In this document: positions 14,741 through 23,438 of the stretch, one piece after another | How the letters are laid out: every line of letters starts with the position of its first letter | Numbering within the stretch: the first letter of the stretch is position 1 | Assembly: GCF_002865585.1 (NCBI RefSeq) | Contig: NZ_CP025581.1 | Coordinates: 3,720,001 to 3,784,000 of the forward strand | Direction of reading: 5' to 3' | Source: Nocardioides houyundeii | GTDB lineage: Bacteria > Actinomycetota > Actinomycetes > Propionibacteriales > Nocardioidaceae | DNA length: 64,000 bases | Notes under the pieces: model-generated | Databases searched by the model: none | What the model saw: the letters and a program-made list of their open reading frames with translations, nothing else | What the model was told of the DNA's origin: nothing | Made by a program: the position numbers and the translations under genes

Positions 14741-15285
14741 CACCCGCACGAGCCGCAGGCGCCGCCGCACGCCGAGGCGGTGCGCTCCTCGGGCGTCTCG
14801 TTCTCGTGGTCGCGCGCGTAGTTGAGCGCGGAGAGGTAGACCGCCGTCGGCTGCGCGCCGCCCACGCCGTACTTGCGGTCGATCACCAGGTACGGCGCCT
14901 CGGCGAAGCCGATCTGCGCGGCCGTGGCCTCGTCCACGCGTACGTCGTACCCGTGCTCGTCGGAGTCGAGCAGGGCCTCGGCGGCCGCCGGGTCCAGCCC
15001 CGCCTCACCCGCCAGGCGCAGCAGCACGGCCCGGTCGGTGGAGGACTCCTCCTCGGTGACGAAGGACTTCATCATCAGCTCGCGGGCGACGTCGCCGCGG
15101 CCGGTCGTGCCGGCGAGGTGCAGCAGCCGGTGCGCGTCGTACGTGCTGGGCCGGTCCACCTGGTAGGAGTGCCAGACGATCTGCACGTCGTCGGAGTGCT
15201 CCCACTCCGCCAGCGCGGACTCCCAGGCGACCTTGGCGAGATAGCTGTCGAGATGGGCCACGTCGGCCCAGATGTCGATGATCAC
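14731..15285 (-). CDS. DsbA/FrnE-type thioredoxin-fold protein without CxxC
   Basis: 184 residues from a GTG that overlaps the P450 stop (GTGA). The body follows the FrnE-like DsbA family: an opening strand IIDIWADVAHLDSYLAKVAWE, the helical insert RLLHLAGTTGRGDVARELMMKSFVTEEE and the cis-Pro side strand near GFAEAPYLVIDRKYGVGGAQ. The usual active site just after the first strand (CPWC or similar) is absent: the equivalent position is AHLDSY. Instead the C terminus is cysteine-rich (ACGGACGSCGCGA). So the protein cannot be a normal disulfide oxidoreductase through that site; it may be an isomerase-like or metal-handling relative. Coupling to the P450 suggests a shared pathway. Confidence 0.78.
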   Translation of the reverse strand: MIIDIWADVAHLDSYLAKVAWESALAEWEHSDDVQIVWHSYQVDRPSTYDAHRLLHLAGTTGRGDVARELMMKSFVTEEESSTDRAVLLRLAGEAGLDPAAAEALLDSDEHGYDVRVDEATAAQIGFAEAPYLVIDRKYGVGGAQPTAVYLSALNYARDHENETPEERTASACGGACGSCGCGA

Positions 15286-16697
15286 CCCAGAACGGTACGC
15301 CGGACCTCCTCGTCGGGGCTGATCGAAGCCGGCTGCAGCCGCACCGGCAGGCGCGAGTAGCCGCGCAGGATGCGGGTGGTGCGGCGCCGGGCGCCCGGTA
15401 CGACGGCCAGGTCGGGGAACCGGTCGAACAGCACCCGCAGCCCGACCTCGCCCTCCATCCGGGCCAGGGTCGCGCCCAGGCAGTGGTGCCGGCCGGAGGA
15501 GAACGACTGGTGCTCCCGGGCGTTGGCGCGCGCGACGTCGAACCGATCGGGGTCCTCGAAGATCTTGGGGTCGCGGTTGGCGCCGGCGAGCAGGGTGGTG
15601 ACCAGGGTGCCCGAGCGGATCCGGCGGCCCGCGATCTCGGTGTCCTCGGCGGCCTGCCGGGCGGTGAGCAGCACCGGCGGGTCCAGTCGCAGCACCTCCT
15701 CGACCGTGTTGGGCCACAGCTCCGGTTCGCGTCGCAGCCGCTCCAGCTGGTCGGGGTTCTCGTGCAGCAGCCGCACCCCGTTGCCGAGCAGGTTGACCGT
15801 GGTCTCGAAGCCAGCCACCAGGACCAGGCCGGCGGTGGCGCGCAGCTCCTCCTCGCTCAGCCCGACGCCGTCCTCCTGGGCCCGGAGCAGCTGGCTCATC
15901 AGGTCCTGGCCGGGGTGACGCCGCAGCTCGGCCAGGTGGCTGGTGAGCCAGGCGTCGAACTCCCGCAGCGCCTTGTCGACCGTGCGGAACTCGTGCCAGG
16001 ACAGACCCAGGTCGAGGCTGGCGGCGGCCGCGGAGCCAAGCTCCAGCACCCGCGGGCGGTCCGCCTCGGGGACGCCGAGCACCTCGCTGATCACCGTCAC
16101 CGGCAGCTGGCTGCAGTAGGCCGGGACCAGGTCGACGGGCCGGGTCGGGTCGAGCTGGTCGAGCAGGCCGTGGGCGATCTGCTCCACCCGGCCGCGCAGC
16201 TGCTCCACCGCGCGCCCGGTGAAGACCCGGGTGACCAGCCGGCGGTAGCGGGTGTGGTCGGGCGGCTCGGTCACCAGCAGCGAGGGCGGCCGGACCGGGT
16301 GCATCACGTCGGGGGTGGACCACACCAGCAGCTTGCGGAGCGGGCCGCGGGACGGCTCGGGCAGGCCGGTGACGAAGTACCGGCTGGTCAGCACCTCCTT
16401 GACCACGGCGTGGTCGGCGGTCATGTGCGCCAGCCCCGCCCGGTGCAGCGGCCCGGAGGCACGCACCTGCTCGATGACGTCCCAGAGCTCGTCCTCGCCC
16501 TGCTCGGCGCCGGCCACCACCAGCTGGCCCTGCAGGTCGCCGCGACGGGCCGCCGTCCGCATCACGAAGCGCGGCAGCCCGTGGGCGACCGCCCAGTGCA
16601 CGGGGGTCCGCACCCGGTTCAGCACGGGGGTCCGCACCCGATCCAGCACGGGGGTCCGCACCCGATCTAGCACTGTGGTCCTGGCCCGATCCAGCAC
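15282..16697 (-). CDS. Cytochrome P450
   Basis: 471 residues from the GTG at 16697, which has CAGGAG 5 bases upstream; a GTG 25 codons further out (16772) has no such site. The haem-binding loop is FSSGRHHCLGATLARMEG (Cys about residue 381 from this start), the I-helix acid/threonine is VAGFETTVNLLG, and the K-helix ExxR is EEVLRLDPPVLLTAR. It is a soluble class I bacterial P450 needing a ferredoxin and reductase, none of which is nearby, so electrons must come from elsewhere. The substrate is unknown. The first residues are four 8-residue repeats (VLDRVRTP-like) from a 24 bp tandem repeat. The gene is translationally coupled to the downstream DsbA-like gene. Confidence 0.92.
   Translation of the reverse strand: MLDRARTTVLDRVRTPVLDRVRTPVLNRVRTPVHWAVAHGLPRFVMRTAARRGDLQGQLVVAGAEQGEDELWDVIEQVRASGPLHRAGLAHMTADHAVVKEVLTSRYFVTGLPEPSRGPLRKLLVWSTPDVMHPVRPPSLLVTEPPDHTRYRRLVTRVFTGRAVEQLRGRVEQIAHGLLDQLDPTRPVDLVPAYCSQLPVTVISEVLGVPEADRPRVLELGSAAAASLDLGLSWHEFRTVDKALREFDAWLTSHLAELRRHPGQDLMSQLLRAQEDGVGLSEEELRATAGLVLVAGFETTVNLLGNGVRLLHENPDQLERLRREPELWPNTVEEVLRLDPPVLLTARQAAEDTEIAGRRIRSGTLVTTLLAGANRDPKIFEDPDRFDVARANAREHQSFSSGRHHCLGATLARMEGEVGLRVLFDRFPDLAVVPGARRRTTRILRGYSRLPVRLQPASISPDEEVRRTVLG
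16599..16694 (-). repeat. 24 bp tandem repeat x4 at the P450 N terminus
   Basis: Four 24 bp units (16599-16622, 16623-16646, 16647-16670, 16671-16694) of CACGGGGGTCCGCACCCG plus RTYYAG encode VLxRVRTP repeats in frame. The three inner copies differ by only two or three bases, the outer one more, so the repeat is fairly recent. Confidence 0.85.
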
Positions 16698-16793
16698 AGC
16701 TGCTCCTGGGGATGTCGTGTGGCGCTTCCATCGCGAGAGTACGCCGCCAGGTAGGTCGCGGACAGACCCCACGCGCCGTGTCTCACGCCAGGC

Positions 16794-16840
16794 TCAGGCG
16801 CTGACCCAGGCGTTGACTCAGGCGCTGACTAGGCACTGCC
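16794..16840 (+). repeat. 12 bp tandem repeat downstream of ABC permease stop
   Basis: TCAGGCGCTGAC, CCAGGCGTTGAC and TCAGGCGCTGAC follow each other at 16794-16829, with a partial copy to 16840. On the permease strand this directly follows the TGA at 16843-16841 and repeats stop triplets: an in-frame TAG 12 bases on and TGAs in another frame at 23 and 47. Confidence 0.7.
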
Positions 16841-18313
16841 TCAGCGCTCGCGGCTGGCTTGCCACGCCAGGGTCGCCGCGGCCAGCGCCAGGACCGTCGG
16901 GTCCGGCCAGACCACCATCAGCACCGCGAGGCCCAGGGCGAGGTCCGGCCCGTGCAGCGCGGCCGCGACGAGGCCGAACGGGAGCGCCCCCATCGGGGTG
17001 GAGACCACCACTCCGGGCTCCTGCTTCGGCACGTCGCCGGCGCGCAGCGTGGCGGCGAGGCCGGCGATCGCCAGGTGGGCGCCCGCCCAGGCCGGGGCAT
17101 CGACCAGCAGCATCGTGGGCACCGCGACGAGGGCGGCGGCCACCGCGGGGACCGGGGTCAGGGCGAGGGTGACGCTCACCGGGGAGAGCGGCACCATGCG
17201 GCGCAGGCCGGGAGAGCCCACCCAGGTCCGCAGCCCCTGCCCGGCCCGGCGCGCAGACCAGGCGCTCAGCAGCGCGGCGCTGAGCACCGCGGCGCCGTAC
17301 CCGAACCCCTCACCGGCGACCAGGCACAGCGGTACGGCGACCACGATGCTGACCAGCACCGAACGCCACCGCCGCCGGGTCTGGACCAGGTCGGCGGCGA
17401 AGAACGCCGTGGCGCCCCGGCCGTGACCGCGCCGGGAGGCGAAGCGGCCGGCGCCCCGGTCGCGGCGGCGACGCTGTAGCTGCACCACCAGGGTGTCGTC
17501 CATCATCAGTGCCGAGCCGGACACGGCGTCGACCACCTCGCGGCCGCGGGCCAGCTGGACGTCGCTCAGGTCCCCCAGCCGGCCCAGCGCCCGGTGCAGC
17601 AGCACTGCGTCGAGCAGCACCAGCGCGACCGGCAGCAGCCACCAGAGGTCGGCGACGCCGCCAGCGGCGCCGGGCTCGGGCATCCCGGCCGCGCCCAGCA
17701 GCACCCAGGTGAGGACGACCAGGCCGAGCGCGACCAGCGTGCGGCCCAGCGTCCGTCCCGGTTCCCGGACGCCGCGCGTCTCGGCTCGCTGCCGGACAAG
17801 AAGCAGCAGCGGTACTCCCGCTCCGACGGTCGCGCCGGTGGCCAGGGCGAACAGCTGCGCGGTCCCGGTAGGGCTCCCCGCGGCCGACCCCACCACCACC
17901 AGGAGCCCGGCCACGGCCCCAACCGCGGCGCCGCCGGAGACGACACCCAGCAGCGGGCCGCGCAGCAGCACCCCACGGTCGGCGGTGGTGCCGAGCAGCC
18001 AGCGAGCCACGGGCCGCTCCGCCGAGACCGGGCCGACCGCACCGAACAGCAGCACCAGGGCGCCGAGGGCCAGCAGCGCGGTGGCCAGGGCGGCGTACGT
18101 CGGGTGCTCCTGCAGGGCGCAGGCGCGGGCGCAGTTGCGGCCCAGGAAGGTCTCACGGGCGAAGGAGAGCACCCAGACCGAGATCAGCACGGTGCTGAAC
18201 GCGGTCACGTAGAGGTCGGTGAAGCGCTCGCCATCCTCGCGGGACGCCGAGCGCACCGCGCGCAGCCGCCGCAGCGCGTCGCGGGCGGCGACGTCGTCCC
18301 CGCCCCAGCTCAC
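16841..18313 (-). CDS. ABC exporter permease-like membrane protein
   Basis: 490 residues from a GTG at 18313 that overlaps the ATPase stop by four bases. About ten to twelve hydrophobic segments are visible, including FSTVLISVWVLSFA, LATALLALGALVLLFGAV, LLLLVRQR, LVALGLVVLTWVLLGA and LALTPVPAVAAALVAVPTML, separated by a basic cytoplasmic loop (QLQRRRRDRGAGRFASRR). This is the size and pattern of the DUF6297-like permeases that partner single ATPase subunits in actinobacteria; I make that family link with moderate confidence only. Substrate is unknown, probably an exported lipid, peptide or drug. Confidence 0.8.
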   Translation of the reverse strand: MSWGGDDVAARDALRRLRAVRSASREDGERFTDLYVTAFSTVLISVWVLSFARETFLGRNCARACALQEHPTYAALATALLALGALVLLFGAVGPVSAERPVARWLLGTTADRGVLLRGPLLGVVSGGAAVGAVAGLLVVVGSAAGSPTGTAQLFALATGATVGAGVPLLLLVRQRAETRGVREPGRTLGRTLVALGLVVLTWVLLGAAGMPEPGAAGGVADLWWLLPVALVLLDAVLLHRALGRLGDLSDVQLARGREVVDAVSGSALMMDDTLVVQLQRRRRDRGAGRFASRRGHGRGATAFFAADLVQTRRRWRSVLVSIVVAVPLCLVAGEGFGYGAAVLSAALLSAWSARRAGQGLRTWVGSPGLRRMVPLSPVSVTLALTPVPAVAAALVAVPTMLLVDAPAWAGAHLAIAGLAATLRAGDVPKQEPGVVVSTPMGALPFGLVAAALHGPDLALGLAVLMVVWPDPTVLALAAATLAWQASRER

Positions 18314-18930
18314 GCCGGTTCCACCACGACGACGCGGGCGCCGCTGCTGGTGACCAGGTCGCCCTGGTGGCACGCCATCACCACCGAGCGTCCCTCCGCG
18401 GCCTGCTCGGCCAGCCACTCCCCCAGCCAGGCCCGACCGGCGGCGTCGAGACGCTGCTCGGGCTCGTCGACCAGCAGCAGCCGCCAGGGCCGGACCAGGG
18501 CCACGGCCAGCGAGAGCCGCTGGCGCTGCCCGGAGCTCAGCGTCCCCGGCACCTGGTCGGCCACCGCGGTGAGCCCGAGCTCGACGAGGGCGTCGCGGAC
18601 CACCGCCGCGGGCTCCTCGACGCTGTCGGCCCGGGCCAGCAGGTCCAGGTGCTCGGCCACGGTGAGGTCGGCGAACCAGGCGGTGTCATCCAGCAGGGCG
18701 AGCACCTCGCCGCGGACGTCGGCGTCGCGGGTGTCCAGCGGGTGGTCGTCGAGGGTGATCTCACCCGCGTCGAGCGCCTCGGCCCCGACCAGGCAGCGCA
18801 GCAGAGTGGTCTTGCCGGCGCCGTTGGGGCCCACCAGGGCCACCACCTCGCCGGCGGCGACCGTCAGCTCGAAGCCGGACAGCACGGTTCGTCCCCCGAA
18901 GGACTTGGTCAGGCCCGACACCTTCAGCAC
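18310..18930 (-). CDS. ABC transporter ATP-binding protein
   Basis: 206 residues, a single nucleotide-binding domain. Walker A is GPNGAGKTTLLRCL, the signature is LSSGQRQRLSLAVALV, Walker B with the catalytic acid is LLLVDEPEQRLD, and the switch His is MACHQGD. The Q-loop lies in LALLDDTAWFADLTV. It couples ATP hydrolysis to the membrane subunit whose GTG overlaps its stop, so the two form a minimal two-gene exporter. No substrate-binding protein is nearby, which argues for export. Confidence 0.93.
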   Translation of the reverse strand: MLKVSGLTKSFGGRTVLSGFELTVAAGEVVALVGPNGAGKTTLLRCLVGAEALDAGEITLDDHPLDTRDADVRGEVLALLDDTAWFADLTVAEHLDLLARADSVEEPAAVVRDALVELGLTAVADQVPGTLSSGQRQRLSLAVALVRPWRLLLVDEPEQRLDAAGRAWLGEWLAEQAAEGRSVVMACHQGDLVTSSGARVVVVEPA

Positions 18931-19001
18931 GGGTCGATCCTGTCACCTCGCGCACTCGGCGGCGCTGGGAGGCATGCAGCGGGGTTCCGTAGGCTCACCG
19001 C

Positions 19002-19925
19002 ATGGAGCAACCCCAGCCGCCCGCCGCCCCTGGGCAGCACCGCGGTGACGTGCTGCTGGTCGGCTGCGGCGACCTCGGGGCCGACGTCGGCCTGCGGCTG
19101 GCCCGGCAAGGACATCGGGTGCTGGCGCTGCGCCGCCGGGCCGAGCTGGTGCCCGCGCCGCTGGTCGGGCTGGGCGTCGACCTGACCCGGGAGACGCCGA
19201 CGCTGCCGTCCCCGGACTCGATGGACCTGCGGCTGCTGGTGGTGGCGCTGACCGCACGCCCGCGGACCGAGGAGGCCTACCGGGCGACGTACGTCGACGG
19301 GATGGCGCGCGCTCTCGACGCGCTGGACGCGGCCGGGCAGCGCGTGGCGCGCGCGGTGCTGGTCTCCTCCACCGGGGTGTACGGCGACGCACCGGGGACG
19401 GGCGCCGCTGGTGAGCTCGTCGACGAGGAGGTGCCCGCGCGGCCGGCGGACGGACCGGCGCGGATGCTGCTGGCGGCGGAGGAGCTGTTCGCGGCCCGGG
19501 TCCCGGGCGGCACGGTGCTGCGGCTCTCGGGGCTCTACGGGCGCGGGAGCGCGCGACTGCTGGAGCAGGTGCGCAGCGGCTCCGTCGGCGACCCGGACCG
19601 CTGGACCAACCGGATCCACCGCGAGGACGCCGCCGCGGCCGTGGTGCACCTGCTCGCCCGGGCCCAGCAGCCCGACCCGTTGTACGTCGGCACCGACGAC
19701 GAGCCCGCGCTGCTCGGCGACGTCGCGGCGTACCTGGCCTCGCTGCTCGGCGTGCCCGCGCCGGCTGGAGTCGCCACCGCCGTCGCGCCGGGCACCAGGC
19801 GGCGGGGCAGGCGGCCGGGCAGGGGGCGGGGCAAGCGGCTGAGCAACGCCCGGCTGCGGGCCACGGGGTGGGAGCCGGCGTACCCGACCTATCGCGAGGG
19901 GTACGCGGCGGGAAGCCTTCAGTGA
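19002..19925 (+). CDS. NAD(P)-binding epimerase/dehydratase-like protein
   Basis: 307 residues. The nucleotide-binding turn is LLVGCGDLGADVGLRLARQGH, close to the YeeZ-like subgroup of extended SDR proteins. The central AVLVSSTGVYGD and the later TNRIHREDAAAAVVHLLA are standard extended-SDR segments, the latter binding the NAD-side cofactor or substrate. The catalytic Tyr of VYxxxK is not evident after STGVYGDAP, so it may act as a sensor rather than an epimerase, as proposed for YeeZ relatives. The Arg/Gly-rich insert (RRRGRRPGRGRGKRL) before the C terminus is unusual. It is divergent from the ABC genes and 20 bp before the flavin oxidoreductase. Confidence 0.82.
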   Translation: MEQPQPPAAPGQHRGDVLLVGCGDLGADVGLRLARQGHRVLALRRRAELVPAPLVGLGVDLTRETPTLPSPDSMDLRLLVVALTARPRTEEAYRATYVDGMARALDALDAAGQRVARAVLVSSTGVYGDAPGTGAAGELVDEEVPARPADGPARMLLAAEELFAARVPGGTVLRLSGLYGRGSARLLEQVRSGSVGDPDRWTNRIHREDAAAAVVHLLARAQQPDPLYVGTDDEPALLGDVAAYLASLLGVPAPAGVATAVAPGTRRRGRRPGRGRGKRLSNARLRATGWEPAYPTYREGYAAGSLQ

Positions 19926-19945
19926 CGTCCGGTGTTGGTTGAACC

Positions 19946-20962
19946 ATGAAGAACATCGGATTCCTCTCGTTCGGTCACTGGACCCCGTCGCCGCACTCCC
20001 AGACGCGCTCCGCGGCCGACGCCCTGCTGCAGTCGATCGACCTGGCCGTGGCGGCCGAGGAGCTGGGCGCCGACGGCGCCTACTTCCGGGTGCACCACTT
20101 CGCCCGCCAGCTCGCCTCGCCGTTCCCGCTGCTGGCGGCCGCGGGTGCGAAGACCAGTCGGATCGAGCTCGGCACCGGCGTGATCGACATGCGCTACGAG
20201 AACCCGCTCTACATGGCCGAGGACGCGGGCGCCGCCGACCTGATCTCGGGCGGGCGACTCCAGCTCGGCATCAGCCGGGGATCACCGGAGCAGGTGATCG
20301 ACGGCTACAAGTACTTCGGCTACACCCCCGAGGGCGATGACCACGCAGGCATGGCCCGCCGGCACACCGAGGTGCTGCTGGAGGTCCTGAAGGGCGACGG
20401 CTTCGCCCAGCCCAACCCGCGGCCGATGTTCCCCAACCCGCCCGGGCTGCTGGGGATCGAGCCGCACTCCCCGGGCCTGCGCGAGCGCATCTGGTGGGGC
20501 GCCGGGTCCCGGGCCACCGCCCAGTGGGCCGGCGAGATGGGGATGAACCTGATGAGCTCGACCCTGCTCACCGAGGACACCGGGGTGCCGTTCCACCAGC
20601 TCCAGGCCGAGCAGATCCAGATGTTCCGCGACTCCTGGAAGGCCGCCGGGCACGCCCACGAGCCGCGGGTCTCGGTGAGCCGCAGCATCTTCGCCCTGGT
20701 CAACGACCAGGACCGGGCCTACTTCGGGCAGGAGGGCACCGGCCAGGACCAGGTCGGCAACCTCGAGGGCGGCCGGGCCCGCTTCGGCAAGTCCTACGCC
20801 GCGGAGCCCGACGTGCTCGTCGAGCAGCTGGCCGAGGACGAGGCGATCGCCGCGGCGGACACCCTGCTGCTCACCGTGCCCAACCAGCTGGGGGTGGACT
20901 ACAACGCGCACGTGCTGGAGAGCATCCTGAAGTACGTCGCTCCGGGGCTCGGCTGGCGCTGA
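19946..20962 (+). CDS. LLM-class flavin-dependent oxidoreductase
   Basis: 338 residues of the bacterial luciferase-like superfamily. The opening IGFLSFGHWTP, the segment AAEELGADGAYFRVHHFARQLASPFPLLAA, the IELGTGVIDMRYENPLYMAEDAG strand and the SGGRLQLGISRGSPEQVIDGY loop are typical. These enzymes use FMN or F420 for mono-oxygenation or reduction of small molecules; flavin type and substrate cannot be read here. It starts 20 bp after the epimerase-like gene and probably shares its transcript. Confidence 0.9.
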   Translation: MKNIGFLSFGHWTPSPHSQTRSAADALLQSIDLAVAAEELGADGAYFRVHHFARQLASPFPLLAAAGAKTSRIELGTGVIDMRYENPLYMAEDAGAADLISGGRLQLGISRGSPEQVIDGYKYFGYTPEGDDHAGMARRHTEVLLEVLKGDGFAQPNPRPMFPNPPGLLGIEPHSPGLRERIWWGAGSRATAQWAGEMGMNLMSSTLLTEDTGVPFHQLQAEQIQMFRDSWKAAGHAHEPRVSVSRSIFALVNDQDRAYFGQEGTGQDQVGNLEGGRARFGKSYAAEPDVLVEQLAEDEAIAAADTLLLTVPNQLGVDYNAHVLESILKYVAPGLGWR

Positions 20963-21103
20963 CGCCCAGTCAGGGGACGGCGTACCCGATTAGATTCTGC
21001 GGCCGTTGACGCGCGACATTGCCCGATGTCCGGCGAAAGGGGCGCTCGCCGGGTGATCATGCCGGGTGATCATGTCGGCAGCGGTCGAGCCGCGGAGCAA
21101 GTC

Positions 21104-22131
21104 GTGAAGCTGAGAGGCGTCGTCGTCGGCGTCGTCGCCCTTGTGGCGCTGGGCCAGTGCCTGGCCGACCCGGAGACCGAGACGGGGCCCGGTCCCGGGC
21201 CCGAGTCCGGCGCCACGCCGAGCTCGACGCCGACCCCCTCGGCGAGCCCCACCCCCAGTCCCTCGCCCACCGCCTCGCCCACCGCCTCGCCCACCCAGTC
21301 GCCGACCGCGTCCCCGACCGGCGTACCCCAGGGCTCGGCGGCGGCCGCGCTGGCCCTGCTCCCGGTGAAGGGGCGGGCCCCGATGACCGGCTACGAGCGG
21401 GACCGGTTCGGGCCGTCCTGGCTGGACGCTGACCGCAACGGGTGCAACACCCGCAACGACGTGCTGGCCGAGCACCTGGTCGAGGTCGTGCTCGAGGCCA
21501 ACGGCTGCACGGTGACGGCCGGCCGCTATGCCGAGCCCTACACCGGACGACAGGTCGACTTCGTGCGAGGACCGGGGACGCTGCTGGACATCGACCACGT
21601 GGTCGCGATGGGCAACTCCTGGGCCACCGGCGCCTTCGCCTGGGACATCAAGAAGCGGGCGGCGTTCGCCAACGACCCGCTCAACCTGCTGCCGGCCGAC
21701 GCCAGCGCCAACCGGAGCAAGGGCGACGGCGACGCGGCGACCTGGCTCCCGGCGTACAAGCCGTTCCGGTGCGAGTACGTCGCCCGGCAGGTGGCGGTGA
21801 AGGCCAAGTACGGGTTGTGGGTCACCGCCCCGAGCGCGAGGCCATCTCCCGGGTGCTGGGCTCCTGCCCGGGCCAGGGCGTGGTGCCCGACGTGTGGGCA
21901 GCGCCCACGGCCGTGGACCACGACATCTCCGAGCCTGCCGCACCTGCCAGCCCAGCACCTGCCAGCCCGAAGCCCGCCAGCCCGAAGCCGGTCGGCCCGA
22001 AGGCGCCTGTCCCGGTGTGGTTCCAGAACTGCGACGCCGCTCGCGCCGCCGGCGCTGCGCCGGTCCTGGTGGGAGACCCGGGCTACGGCCGGCACCTGGA
22101 CCGGGACGGCGACGGCAGCGGGTGCGAGTGA
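21104..22131 (+). pseudogene. Secreted HNH nuclease with Excalibur domain, frameshifted near 21830
   Basis: From the GTG at 21104 (GGAG 6 bases before it) a signal peptide (KLRGVVVGVVALVALGQCLA) leads to a Pro/Thr/Ser repeat linker, then the secreted HNH domain: DRFGPSWLDADRNGCNTRNDVL, the core DIDHVVAMGNSWATGAFAWD and NDPLNLLPADASANRSKGD. At 21828-21831 the run of four Cs should be five: with one more C the reading continues VTAPEREAISRVLGSC, a Pro/Lys repeat linker and a final calcium-binding Excalibur motif, RDGDGSGCE. The nuclease would act outside the cell on DNA. As given, the last third is out of frame. Whether this is a real mutation is not decidable here. Confidence 0.8.
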
Positions 22132-22241
22132 CCGGACTGGACCGCGTGGCGCCGGGGACGACGAGTCCTGCCATTCCACCCACGGCGAGCCCCGCCCAGC
22201 CCTAGCCTGAGCCGAATTCCACCTTCGTGAAGAGGACTCTC

Positions 22242-22511
22242 ATGCTCGTTCGCACCCTTGCCGCCACTGCCGCGATGTCCGCCCTGAGCCTGGGCTTCGC
22301 CGTGCTGCCCGCCGAGGCCGCACCGCCGGCGCGCACCTTCAAGAACTGCACCGAGCTCAACAAGGTCTACAAGCACGGCGTCGGCAAGCCGGGTGCCCGC
22401 GACCGGTCGAGCGGCAAGTCGGTCAGCACCTTCGTGCGCTCGCTGGCGCTCTACAACGCCAACGCGAAGTCGGACCGCGACAAGGACGGCGTCGCCTGCG
22501 AGAAGGCGTGA
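22242..22511 (+). CDS. Secreted Excalibur calcium-binding protein
   Basis: 89 residues from the ATG at 22242, which has a GAGGA 6 bases before it; a GTG at 22227 is in frame but weaker. Signal peptide MLVRTLAATAAMSALSLGFA, then a mature part TFKNCTELNKVYKHGVGKPGA and the closing DRDKDGVACEKA, the Excalibur (extracellular calcium-binding) motif. It follows the HNH-Excalibur gene and is a freestanding copy of the same module; the pair suggests a shared extracellular, calcium-dependent role, which is inference. Confidence 0.88.
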   Translation: MLVRTLAATAAMSALSLGFAVLPAEAAPPARTFKNCTELNKVYKHGVGKPGARDRSSGKSVSTFVRSLALYNANAKSDRDKDGVACEKA

Positions 22512-22549
22512 TCGACTGACCTGCCCGCAGGCATCTGCCCCGGTGCTGT

Positions 22550-23260
22550 CTAGAGGTTGACCGCCTTGCGCAGCCAGCCCCGGGGACGGGCCACCGGCAC
22601 CGAGACCCCCGCCTCGGCAGGGTCCTCCTGGAGCCGGCGAGCGGTGTCGATGGCGACCTCGAGCAGCTCCCGCAACGGCTGGTCGCAGTCCTCCGACGCG
22701 GCGCTGACGCCCTTGACCGCGCACCGCATGACCGTGGGCGCGATCCGGGCGCGGAACGACTTCTCGCTGATGGTCCGGCTGTTGCCGAACTTGCGGGCCC
22801 ACCGGGTCTCCCCCGGCACCAGGGCCAGCACCTCGTCGATCTCCTCGACGCTGAGGCACGCCCCACGCAGGTCCTCGGGCACGGGACCGAGGGTCTCCAT
22901 CATCCGCTGCGTCGAGAGCAGCCCCGCCGCCAACGCGCGTTGGGAGGCCTGGGGGACCCGGGTGATGGCGTGGGAGGCGACCGCGGCGGTCACCGCAGCC
23001 TCCCAGCGCAGTCCGGTGCCTCGTAGCCCCACCACCGACGGGACCAGGATGGCGAGGTCGGAGCGATGGCGGTCGCTGCTGTTGTCGTTGACCAGCCGGG
23101 CCAGCTCCGCGAGCAGCGGATGCGTGCACTGGGGATGGTCGCTCCAGCGCTCGCCGGCGAGGTGCGACGCCATCTCCATGAAGCACGCCCCCTTGCTCGG
23201 CCTGCGGTGGCTTCCTCGGGAGAGGATCGGCATGCTGTCGGGTGTCTTCATCGCGCTCAT
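22550..23260 (-). CDS. Conserved actinobacterial hypothetical protein
   Basis: 236 residues from the ATG at 23260, chosen because AGGAGGA lies 7 bases upstream; ATGs further out are not supported. The segment CFMEMASHLAGERWSDHPQC then THPLLAELARLVNDNSSD matches a conserved actinobacterial stretch that I recognise from many hypothetical proteins, usually with an N-terminal Cys/Glu and HP motif. Two further helical blocks follow (AAVTAAVASHAITRVPQASQ and VEEIDEVLALVPGETRW). Soluble. Divergent from the membrane protein at 23439. No function is known to me. Confidence 0.7.
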   Translation of the reverse strand: MSAMKTPDSMPILSRGSHRRPSKGACFMEMASHLAGERWSDHPQCTHPLLAELARLVNDNSSDRHRSDLAILVPSVVGLRGTGLRWEAAVTAAVASHAITRVPQASQRALAAGLLSTQRMMETLGPVPEDLRGACLSVEEIDEVLALVPGETRWARKFGNSRTISEKSFRARIAPTVMRCAVKGVSAASEDCDQPLRELLEVAIDTARRLQEDPAEAGVSVPVARPRGWLRKAVNL

Positions 23261-23438
23261 GGGCATTCCTCCTGAAAATCCAGCGTGCGCCCGATCGGCC
23301 AGCGGATCAAGGGCCAGAGGACCCGGTTTCGCCTGCCGCACTCGCGAGTTCCAGCTGACCAACCAGTACGGCGACCTGCACAGGATCTCCACGGGATCTC
23401 CGCCGCTCCCGACCACGCCGAGCCCTAGCGTCGAGGAC

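Noticed and set aside
14731..16731. A 666-codon frame joining the P450 region and the DsbA-like gene
   Set aside because: The front is the P450 in a wrong frame; the DsbA-like protein starts at the GTG at 15285.
14731..18930. A biosynthetic gene cluster around the P450
   Set aside because: No synthase, transferase or precursor is nearby; the P450, DsbA-like and ABC genes are not enough.
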